Source: Oscillospiraceae bacterium
GTDB taxonomy: Bacteria; Bacillota; Clostridia; Oscillospirales; Ruminococcaceae
Assembly (NCBI GenBank): GCA_016302655.1
Contig: JAEDNF010000131.1
Coordinates: forward strand, 1 to 5,081
DNA: 5,081 bases
Direction of reading: 5' to 3'
The translations under genes were made by a program, and so were the position numbers. Shown piece by piece: positions 1 through 5,081 of this stretch (position 1 is the first letter of the stretch; each line of letters starts with the position of its first letter). The notes beneath the pieces were generated by a model. It saw only the letters and a list, made by a program, of their open reading frames with translations, was not told where the DNA came from and made no database searches.

Positions 1-200
1 CAAAAAAAGCGTTGAATCCGGTGTACCTACAGGAAAACATAAAAAATAAAATGTCAAGAGATTTTTTAAAAAAATCGTAATTTTTTTGAAAAACGGGCAT
101 TTTACTGAGAAATTTTGAAGCATAGGCGTCGGTTTGGCTTTGCCTATAGGAGCAGTAGACGATAATCCGATTTCATCTTTGAGAAAAAATGCGTTTGCTA
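1..200. other. AT-rich non-coding region upstream of purB
   Basis: No convincing gene lies here; all frames are short and none has a ribosome binding site with a family-like product. Positions 41-110 are very AT-rich, with A and T runs and an 8-bp inverted repeat around one base (GATTTTTT at 60-67, AAAAAATC at 69-76). The centre is too tight for a normal hairpin, so this is probably low-complexity or curved DNA. A 6-bp inverted repeat, ATAGGC (122-127) and GCCTAT (142-147), could form a 14-nt-loop hairpin, but no T-run follows it. The first 50-80 bases could hold the tail of an upstream gene; this cannot be decided from the window. Confidence 0.6.
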
Positions 201-229
201 TTGCTTGTCGGAGAATTTTGTGGTAAAAT
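201..229 (+). promoter_or_regulatory. Predicted sigma-A promoter of purB
   Basis: A -35 box TTGCTT (201-206) is followed after exactly 17 bp by a -10 box TAAAAT (224-229). A TG at 221-222 makes it an extended -10. Transcription would start near 236, giving a leader of about 70 nt before purB. No purine riboswitch or recognisable PurR box is visible. This is a consensus-based prediction. Confidence 0.6.
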
Positions 230-243
230 AGACAATGTATCAG

Positions 244-263
244 TGCGGCTGACTTCAGGCGCA
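244..263 (+). other. Small imperfect hairpin in the purB leader
   Basis: TGCG (244-247) pairs with CGCA (260-263) and CTG (249-251) with CAG (256-258). A G-G mismatch separates the two helices and the loop is ACTT. It would sit within about 10 nt of the predicted 5' end of the purB message, where such hairpins can affect stability. No T-run follows, so it is not a terminator. It could be chance. Confidence 0.3.
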
Positions 264-304
264 GCAGAAAGTTAAAATTCCGATGAAAAGGACGGTTATT
301 CATA

Positions 305-1744
305 ATGACAAATTACGAAACCTACGAAAGCCCCTTCTGTACCAGATATGCAAGTGAAGAAATGCAGTTCACTTTTTCGGCGCAGAAGAAGTTTTCTACA
401 TTCCGCAGACTGTGGGTTGCTCTTGCAAGAGCCGAGATGAAGCTCGGACTTGAGAAAGTCACACAGGAAATGGTGGATGAACTTGAGGCGCATATCGATG
501 ATATCGACTTTGATATGGCTGCACAGGAAGAAAAGCTGCTCAGACACGATGTAATGGCTCATGTGCACACCTACGGCGCTTGCTGTCCTAAGGCAAAAGG
601 TATAATCCATCTCGGAGCTACAAGCTGTTATGTAGGCGATAATACCGATGTTATCGTAATGCGTGACGCAATGAAGATAGTACACAGAAAGCTTGTTAAT
701 GTTATCGCAAATCTTGCGTCATTTGCCGATAAATATAAAGATATGCCCTGCCTTGCATATACACATTTACAGCCGGCACAGCTGACTACCGTAGGCAAGC
801 GTGCTACTCTGTGGACAAACGAGCTTCTGATGGACCTTGAAGACCTTGAATATCAGATGGGAAATCTCAAGCTTCTCGGTCAGAAGGGCACAACAGGCAC
901 TCAGGCAAGCTTTATGGAACTGTTTGACGGCGATGAAGAAAAGATAGACAAGCTTGAACAGATGATTGCCGAAGAAATGGGCTTCACACAGTGCGTTCCC
1001 GTAAGCGGTCAGACTTACTCAAGAAAAGTCGACAGCAGAATAGTAAACGTGCTGGGCGGTATAGCTCAGAGCTGCTCAAAGTTCTCTAACGACCTGCGTA
1101 TCCTTGCAAACTTCAAGGAGATGGAAGAGCCGTTTGAAAAGAATCAGATAGGCTCGTCGGCAATGCCGTACAAGCGTAATCCTATGAGAGCAGAGAGAAT
1201 AACCTCGCTTTCAAGATATGTTATGATCGATACGCTTAACCCCGCATTCACCGCAGGAACCCAGTGGTTTGAGAGAACGCTCGACGACAGCGCAAACAAG
1301 CGTATTGCCGTTGCAGAAGCATTCCTTGCTGTTGATTCTATACTTAATATAATGCTCAACATTACAAGCGGTATCGTGGTTTATCCCAAGGTTATCCGTG
1401 CAAGAGTAATGAAGGAACTTCCCTTTATGGCTACCGAAAACATTATGATGGACGCAGTTATGAAGGGCAAGGACAGACAGGAGCTTCACGAAAGGATAAG
1501 ACAGCACAGTGTTGCCGCAGGTAAGGTCATAAAGGAAGAGGGCGGCGAAAACGACCTTGTTGACAGAATCGCAAACGATCCCGAGTTTATGACAACTAAG
1601 GAAGAGATCGAAGCAAAACTCATCCCCGAAAACTACACCGGCAGAAGCGCAAGCCAGGTAACAGCGTTCCTTGAAAAGTGCGTAAAGCCCGTTCTTGAGA
1701 AAAACAAGAGCGTTCTCGGAGAGAAAGCAGAGCTTTCCGTCTGA
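305..1744 (+). CDS. purB: Adenylosuccinate lyase (animal-like long form)
   Basis: This cytosolic enzyme of purine synthesis releases fumarate twice: from SAICAR to give AICAR, and from adenylosuccinate to give AMP. The 479-residue product belongs to the fumarase/aspartase superfamily. The signature loop GSSAMPYKRNP spans residues 283-293, and Ser284 matches human catalytic Ser289. THLQPAQ carries His154 (human His159) and RHDVMAHVH carries His81 (human His86), all at the same offset of five. Other blocks nearly identical to animal ADSL as I recall it are GTTGTQASF (195-203), SGQTYSRKVD (234-243), KEMEEPFEK (271-279) and QWFERTLDDSAN (320-331). The length is nearer human (484) than Bacillus subtilis (431). 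ATG 305 is the only reasonable start: an in-frame TGA lies at 284-286 and the N-terminus aligns with the family. The ribosome site AAAAGGA (286-292) is rather far away, 12 nt. The gene seems to be transcribed alone. Confidence 0.96.
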   Translation: MTNYETYESPFCTRYASEEMQFTFSAQKKFSTFRRLWVALARAEMKLGLEKVTQEMVDELEAHIDDIDFDMAAQEEKLLRHDVMAHVHTYGACCPKAKGIIHLGATSCYVGDNTDVIVMRDAMKIVHRKLVNVIANLASFADKYKDMPCLAYTHLQPAQLTTVGKRATLWTNELLMDLEDLEYQMGNLKLLGQKGTTGTQASFMELFDGDEEKIDKLEQMIAEEMGFTQCVPVSGQTYSRKVDSRIVNVLGGIAQSCSKFSNDLRILANFKEMEEPFEKNQIGSSAMPYKRNPMRAERITSLSRYVMIDTLNPAFTAGTQWFERTLDDSANKRIAVAEAFLAVDSILNIMLNITSGIVVYPKVIRARVMKELPFMATENIMMDAVMKGKDRQELHERIRQHSVAAGKVIKEEGGENDLVDRIANDPEFMTTKEEIEAKLIPENYTGRSASQVTAFLEKCVKPVLEKNKSVLGEKAELSV

Positions 1745-1756
1745 AGTCTTTTATAT

Positions 1757-1773
1757 GAAATTTACGAAATTTC
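1757..1773. repeat. 7-3-7 inverted repeat after purB
   Basis: GAAATTT (1757-1763) and AAATTTC (1767-1773) are perfect inverted copies around ACG. The repeat lies 12 bp after the purB stop and directly abuts the -35 box of the secD promoter. An all-but-two A/T stem with no following T-run makes a poor terminator, so purB transcripts may run on. A protein-binding site is an alternative. Confidence 0.45.
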
Positions 1774-1802
1774 TTGACTAATGAGGTGTGTTATAGTATA
1801 AT
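1774..1802 (+). promoter_or_regulatory. Near-consensus sigma-A promoter of secD-secF
   Basis: TTGACT (1774-1779) and TATAAT (1797-1802) are spaced by exactly 17 bp and match the sigma-A consensus at 11 of 12 positions. The start of transcription would be near 1809, about 50 nt before the secD start chosen here. A second TATAAT at 1805-1810 lacks a matching -35 at normal distance. The strength of the match fits a constitutive housekeeping operon, unless the overlapping palindrome is an operator. Confidence 0.8.
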
Positions 1803-1809
1803 ACTATAA
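1791..1809. promoter_or_regulatory. Perfect 19-bp palindrome over the secD -10 box
   Basis: TTATAGTATAATACTATAA reads the same on both strands around the central base at 1800, with nine matched bases on each side. It fully contains the -10 box and reaches the predicted transcription start. A repressor bound here would block RNA polymerase. No regulator is encoded in the window, and self-complementary A/T sequence is partly favoured by the TATAAT motif itself, so the operator role is a guess while the symmetry is certain. Confidence 0.4.
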
Positions 1810-1846
1810 TGTATTAATTTAACTTGATGTGCATTGGCACAGAAAC

Positions 1847-1853
1847 GGAGTGA
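1847..1853 (+). promoter_or_regulatory. Ribosome binding site that sets the secD start
   Basis: GGAGTGA (1847-1853) contains a GGAG core 8 nt before TTG 1859. No comparable site precedes the in-frame GTG at 1829, and the GTG at 1850 overlaps the site itself. This favours TTG 1859 as the true start. Confidence 0.7.
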
Positions 1854-1858
1854 AACAT

Positions 1859-3322
1859 TTGAAAAGAGTAGCAAAGCCTGTATTCTTTATAGTGCTGGTC
1901 GTTATACTGGCATTTACAGGCATAGTATTTTTCGGTGTTCATACCCAGTACGGCGATTTTACCACAACGGTAATAAGAGGCGTAGGCGATATTCGCTGGG
2001 GTATTGATATCAGAGGCGGCGTTGATGTTACATTTACATCTCCGTCGGATTACGATGCGACTGACGCAGAAGTCGATGCGGCAAAGTCTATTGTCGAAAC
2101 AAGACTTGTTGCAAACAACATCACAGACTACGAAGTATATGTTGACTACGGAAACGACAAGATAATAGTGCGTTTCCCCTGGCAGGCAGAAGATGAGAGC
2201 TTCGATCCCGAAGAAGCGGTAAAGGAGCTGGGTGCTACCGCACTGCTTACCTTCAGAGAGGGCTCTGAAAAGTCTCTTGAAGACGGTCAGACCTACGAAG
2301 ACCTTCCGCTTATCCTGACCGGCTCGGATGTTGAGAGTGCTACTGCTGTTTACAGACAGAAGGATAACTCGAAGGAATACGAGTATATGGTATCCCTTAA
2401 GCTCAAGGACAGCGGCAAGGACAAGTTTGCAGAAGTTACCGAAAGATTGTCGTCAACATCTCCCAAGGGATATATTTCGACATATATGGATGACAACTGC
2501 ATCTCGGTTGCTACCGCAAACGAAAAGATTTCCGGCGGCGAGGCTACAATAAGCGGTTCGTTTACCGCAGATGAGGCTAAGGAGCTTGCCGACCAGATAA
2601 ACGGCGGCGCACTGCCTTTCAAGCTTGAGACATCAAGCTTCAACACGATTTCTCCTACTCTCGGTACAGGCGCTCGTGACGCAATGGCACTTGCAGGCGT
2701 AATCGCATTTGCTATTATCGCTGTGTTCATGATAGTTCTTTACCGTCTGCCCGGTTTTGTTGCAGTTATCGGTCTTATCGGTCAGGTGGCAGGTACATTC
2801 TTCGCTATCACCGGTTTCTTCCCCTTCTCAAGCAGCTTCACGCTGACTATACCCGGTATCGCAGGTATTATTCTTGCTGTCGGTATGGGCGTTGACGCAA
2901 ACGTTATCACAGGCGAGCGTATCAAGGAAGAGATAAACAGCGGCAAGACGATAGATACTGCTATTGCTACCGGCTACAAGAGAGCGTTCAGCGCAGTATT
3001 TGACGGAAACATAACGATGATAATCGTGGCTATAATACTTATGGGCGCATTCGGTACTCCCGACAGCCTTGCTTCAACAATACTGAAGCCTGTGTTCTTT
3101 ATGTTCGGTGCGTCTACAGAAGGTACTATCTACTCCTTCGGCTATACGCTGATGGTCGGCGTAATACTGAACTTCCTGTTCGGTATCCTTTCTACAAGAC
3201 TTATGACAATGTCGCTTTCCAGATTCAAGATATTCAGGAATCCCGTGCTTTACGGCGGAAAGTCTGCTAAGAAGCGTGCTGCAGAAAATGCAGCCGTAAC
3301 GGAAGGCGGTGCTTCAAAATGA
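1859..3322 (+). CDS. secD: Protein translocase subunit SecD
   Basis: SecD works with SecF as a membrane RND-type motor that uses the ion gradient to help pull exported proteins off SecYEG on the outer face. The product is 487 residues from TTG 1859. After two basic residues comes TM1 (about 7-27), then GIDIRGG (48-54, the family's GLDLxGG motif), an extracytoplasmic P1 domain to about 265, and five further membrane segments (roughly 276-295, 299-319, 327-350, 383-398, 424-445). TM4 holds PGIAG and GVDANV with Asp346, which matches the ion-relay Asp340 of Thermus SecDF, followed by ERIKEE. FDGNIT (381-386) is the family's D-x-N-x-T motif. The loop between TM5 and TM6 (about 397-417) is some 20 residues longer than in E. 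coli SecD as I recall it. GTG 1829 would add ten residues but lacks a ribosome site. It overlaps secF by 4 bp. Confidence 0.95.
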   Translation: MKRVAKPVFFIVLVVILAFTGIVFFGVHTQYGDFTTTVIRGVGDIRWGIDIRGGVDVTFTSPSDYDATDAEVDAAKSIVETRLVANNITDYEVYVDYGNDKIIVRFPWQAEDESFDPEEAVKELGATALLTFREGSEKSLEDGQTYEDLPLILTGSDVESATAVYRQKDNSKEYEYMVSLKLKDSGKDKFAEVTERLSSTSPKGYISTYMDDNCISVATANEKISGGEATISGSFTADEAKELADQINGGALPFKLETSSFNTISPTLGTGARDAMALAGVIAFAIIAVFMIVLYRLPGFVAVIGLIGQVAGTFFAITGFFPFSSSFTLTIPGIAGIILAVGMGVDANVITGERIKEEINSGKTIDTAIATGYKRAFSAVFDGNITMIIVAIILMGAFGTPDSLASTILKPVFFMFGASTEGTIYSFGYTLMVGVILNFLFGILSTRLMTMSLSRFKIFRNPVLYGGKSAKKRAAENAAVTEGGASK

Positions 3323-4341
3323 ATAACAAAAAAGTATTCAACTTCATCGGAGCAAGAAAGATCCTTTTCGCTATACCGATAGCGATAGTTGCTATCACCA
3401 TTATTTTCAACTGCATCTTCGGCGTGCAGATGGCTATTGAGTTCAAGGGCGGTACAATGCTTACCTACAGCTATACCGGCGAGATAGACACAAATGCTGT
3501 CAAGAGCGTTGTTGAGGGCGAAAACTACGGTGCGGTTACCGTTACTACAGGTTCTGCCATGAACGGCAGTATGGAAACTGTTGAAGTATCCTTCTCTTCA
3601 AGTGAAGGACTTACGGCAGACAAGCAGACAGCTTTATCGGATAAGCTCAAGGAATCCTTTAAGGATAACAACCTTGACCTTGTAAACAGCCAGGATGTCA
3701 ACCCCACATCAGGTACGGAATTTTTCCTTAAGTGCCTTGTTGCGGTAGTGTTCTCATTCATTCTGCTGGTTATCTATATTGCGTTCAGATTCAAGAAGAT
3801 AGGCGGTCTGTCTGCCGGCGTATTTGCACTGGTTGCACTCGTTCACGACTGCTTTATGGTGTATGCGGTATTTGTATTCTGCCGCTTCCCCATTGACGCA
3901 AACTTTATGGCGGTTGTGCTTACCGTACTCGGTAACTCTATCAACAACACGATCGTTGTATACGACCGTATCAGAGAGAACAGAAACCTTTACGGCAATT
4001 CGCTTTCTCTCAGAGAGCTTGTAAATATGAGTATTACTCAGTCTATTACAAGATCGGTAAACACCACTCTGACGACTGCATTTGCGGTACTCACTATTTG
4101 CGTTGTATGTGCTATATGCGGTGTTACTTCGATTATGACATTCGCTATACCTATGATGATAGGTCTTATCTGCGGCACATATTCTTCTCTGTGCATCTCA
4201 GGTCCCCTGTGGGTTCTCTGGCGTGAGTTCTACGACAGAAATCATAAGGACAGCAATTTTAACTCCCGCAAGGATGACAAAAAGGACGGAAAGAACCTTG
4301 CTTCAACAGCAGTAGCAGACAAGAAAAAGCTTATGGTGTAA
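3319..4341 (+). CDS. secF: Protein translocase subunit SecF
   Basis: SecF is SecD's membrane partner. This 340-residue protein has TM1 at about 14-34, the motif IEFKGGT (40-46, usually GIDFTGGT), a small outer domain to about 132, then five membrane segments in about 135-302. VVYDRIREN (213-221) after TM4 and SITRSVNTTLTT (242-253) with Arg245, the likely match of Thermus Arg671, are typical. The usual S-x-N-D-T in TM4 reads SINNT here (207-211): residue 210 is Asn (codon AAC, 3946-3948) where most SecF proteins have the Asp equivalent to Thermus Asp637. The gene is otherwise intact, so this is a variant rather than decay. The C-terminal tail (about 303-340) is hydrophilic and Lys/Asp-rich. 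The start ATG overlaps the secD stop as ATGA, implying translational coupling; GGAAGG at 3301-3306 is a possible ribosome site. Confidence 0.95.
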   Translation: MNNKKVFNFIGARKILFAIPIAIVAITIIFNCIFGVQMAIEFKGGTMLTYSYTGEIDTNAVKSVVEGENYGAVTVTTGSAMNGSMETVEVSFSSSEGLTADKQTALSDKLKESFKDNNLDLVNSQDVNPTSGTEFFLKCLVAVVFSFILLVIYIAFRFKKIGGLSAGVFALVALVHDCFMVYAVFVFCRFPIDANFMAVVLTVLGNSINNTIVVYDRIRENRNLYGNSLSLRELVNMSITQSITRSVNTTLTTAFAVLTICVVCAICGVTSIMTFAIPMMIGLICGTYSSLCISGPLWVLWREFYDRNHKDSNFNSRKDDKKDGKNLASTAVADKKKLMV

Positions 4342-4346
4342 CAGCC

Positions 4347-4382
4347 TGCGGCTTGTAAATTAAAAAAGAACCGAAAGCCGCA
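4347..4382 (+). promoter_or_regulatory. Possible anti-terminator hairpin after secF
   Basis: TGCGGCTT (4347-4354) pairs perfectly with AAGCCGCA (4375-4382) around a 20-nt loop. The same AAGCCGCA arm also pairs with a second TGCGGCTT copy at 4403-4410, again across 20 nt, to build the terminator-like hairpin. The two structures exclude each other, as in attenuators. The first copy starts only 5 nt after the secF stop, so a ribosome finishing secF would cover it. The pairing is seen; the regulatory role is inferred. Confidence 0.35.
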
Positions 4383-4413
4383 TTGCATGAGATATTGCTG
4401 TTTGCGGCTTTTG
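4372..4413 (+). terminator. Rho-independent-type terminator after secDF
   Basis: Positions 4372-4382 pair with 4403-4413 in an 11-bp stem with one G-T wobble and a GC-rich middle (GCCGC/GCGGC). The 20-nt loop can form a 3-bp inner GCA/TGC pair. The 3' arm ends in TTTT and a second TTTT follows at 4416-4419, but GAA breaks the T-run, so termination may be partial. On the opposite strand the same stem is followed by a run of six T, so it could also stop transcription from the right. Confidence 0.6.
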
Positions 4414-4434
4414 AATTTTGGATATAGATATAAA

Positions 4435-4451
4435 CGCAATTTTTGCGGAGG
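4435..4451 (+). promoter_or_regulatory. Ribosome binding site of the YfhO-like gene, with adjoining hairpin
   Basis: GGAGG (4447-4451) lies 6 nt before TTG 4458 and fixes that start. Just upstream, CGCAA (4435-4439) and TTGCG (4443-4447) form a 5-bp stem with a 3-nt loop whose last base is the first G of the site. The hairpin is short and its effect on translation is uncertain. No good promoter is visible in 4414-4457, so expression probably depends on read-through from secDF. Confidence 0.6.
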
Positions 4452-4457
4452 AATAAT

Positions 4458-5081
4458 TTGAAAACAGCTTTTACTGACAGATTTGCAACACAACTGAATA
4501 ATCTCATACACAGCAAAACTCGCTTGCTGACGCTTATAATACCTCCCGTTGCCGTTATTGTTATCGGGCTTGCGGTTTTTGCCGGAAGCGGACTTTATCC
4601 CTTCGGCGAAAAGACGCTTGCGTGGTGCGATATGCATCAGCAGGTACTGCCGCTGTTGCTCGATTTCAAGGATATACTTGAGGGCGACGGCAATTTCCTG
4701 TTCAACTGGCAGAATGCCGGCGGAATGAATTTTCTCGGCGTATTCCTGTTTTTCATATCAAGTCCGTTCTCTCTGCTTGTTGTATTCGTTGATAAAGCGG
4801 ATATGATGAACTTTATGAACATCATGACGCTTTTGAAGATGGCTGTCTGTGCGATAACGGCAAACGCCTACTTCAGACGCTGTCACAGAAAGCTGGATGT
4901 GACTTATTCCGCTTTGTTCAGCGTTATGTATGCGTTCAGCGGATACGCTATGCTGTTCTATCAGAACACGGTATGGCTTGATGTAATGTACTTCTTCCCC
5001 CTGCTTCTTATTTCGTTTGACTCGCTGATAAAGCGCAGACGGATAGGCGGACTTATCTTCTGCCTTGTAGGGATGCTGGTG
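4458..5081 (+). CDS. YfhO-family membrane protein, 3' end outside window
   Basis: The frame is open for 208 codons from TTG 4458 to the window edge, so only the N-terminal part is seen; family members usually have several hundred residues more. A cytoplasmic N-terminus of about 22 residues leads into TM1 (about 23-43). The first outer loop carries YPFG (47-50), Asp58 and Gln61-Gln62, then FNW..AGGMNFLG (82-94) and SPF (102-104), which I recognise as the YfhO pattern. Further hydrophobic segments lie at about 93-111, 119-137, 150-168, 171-188 and 197-208. YfhO proteins resemble GT-C glycosyltransferases, in which an acidic residue in the first outer loop is often catalytic, making Asp58 a candidate. 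In Bacillus and Listeria relatives they are linked to glycosylation of teichoic acids; the substrate here is unknown. The start is supported by GGAGG 6 nt upstream. Confidence 0.8.
   Translation, partial: MKTAFTDRFATQLNNLIHSKTRLLTLIIPPVAVIVIGLAVFAGSGLYPFGEKTLAWCDMHQQVLPLLLDFKDILEGDGNFLFNWQNAGGMNFLGVFLFFISSPFSLLVVFVDKADMMNFMNIMTLLKMAVCAITANAYFRRCHRKLDVTYSALFSVMYAFSGYAMLFYQNTVWLDVMYFFPLLLISFDSLIKRRRIGGLIFCLVGMLV

Noticed and set aside
1..57. Minus-strand TTGACA (complement of 52-57) and ATG (complement of 38-40), suggesting a divergent gene
   Set aside because: No -10 box at proper spacing and no ribosome site before the ATG; the frame leaves the window after 13 codons.
2..80. Open tails in two + frames (stops at 47-49 and 78-80) that could be the end of an upstream gene
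   Set aside because: Too short to recognise, both are A/T-run rich, and nothing tells one frame from the other.
189..275. A 28-codon frame (MRLLLLVGEFCG...) that could be a leader peptide before purB
   Set aside because: It has only a weak GAG upstream and its start lies before the predicted purB promoter and transcription start, so the purB message would not contain it whole.
296..685. 129-codon minus-strand open frame opposite purB
   Set aside because: It lies fully across the purB start, resembles no known family, and is explained as a shadow of the purB codons.
4402..4434. Possible promoter for the YfhO-like gene (TTGCGG with TATAGA or TATAAA)
   Set aside because: The spacing is 15 or 21 bp and the -35 is poor; it also lies inside the terminator stem.
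4242..4637. 131-codon minus-strand open frame across the end of secF and the start of the YfhO-like gene
   Set aside because: It crosses a clear terminator and two well-supported + strand genes and has no family-like sequence.

Overview
The window looks like a chromosomal housekeeping segment from a low-to-moderate-GC Gram-positive anaerobe of the Clostridia, most like a Ruminococcus or other Oscillospiraceae relative. This is an inference from codon style, strong GGAGG-type ribosome binding sites, TTG starts, separate secD and secF genes, and a YfhO-family gene next door. No marker gene fixes the species. All genes are on the + strand. I see no mobile element, CRISPR array, tRNA, rRNA or recognisable riboswitch.

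Layout: positions 1-304 are non-coding and AT-rich. They end in a sigma-A-type promoter (TTGCTT-17-TAAAAT, extended -10) and a short leader for purB. purB (305-1744) encodes adenylosuccinate lyase of the long, animal-like type. A 114-bp gap (1745-1858) carries a 7-3-7 inverted repeat, a near-consensus promoter (TTGACT-17-TATAAT) and a perfect 19-bp palindrome over its -10 box. The secD-secF operon follows: secD best starts at TTG 1859 and overlaps secF (3319-4341) by ATGA. The next 116 bp hold an intrinsic-terminator-like hairpin, a second copy of one stem arm that could form a competing hairpin, and a small hairpin touching the next ribosome binding site. A YfhO-family polytopic membrane protein starts at TTG 4458 and runs off the window.

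Functionally, purB serves purine synthesis (AICAR and AMP branches). SecD and SecF form the membrane complex that uses the ion gradient to pull secreted proteins out of the SecYEG channel. The YfhO-like protein probably acts in cell-envelope glycosylation. purB and secDF appear to be separate transcription units; the YfhO gene may be reached by read-through from secDF.

No wholly new system is evident. Points most worth a second look: the SecF Asp-to-Asn change at the membrane site equivalent to Asp637 of Thermus SecDF, the palindrome on the secD promoter, the attenuator-like triple repeat after secF, an enlarged TM5-TM6 loop in SecD, and the animal-like PurB.
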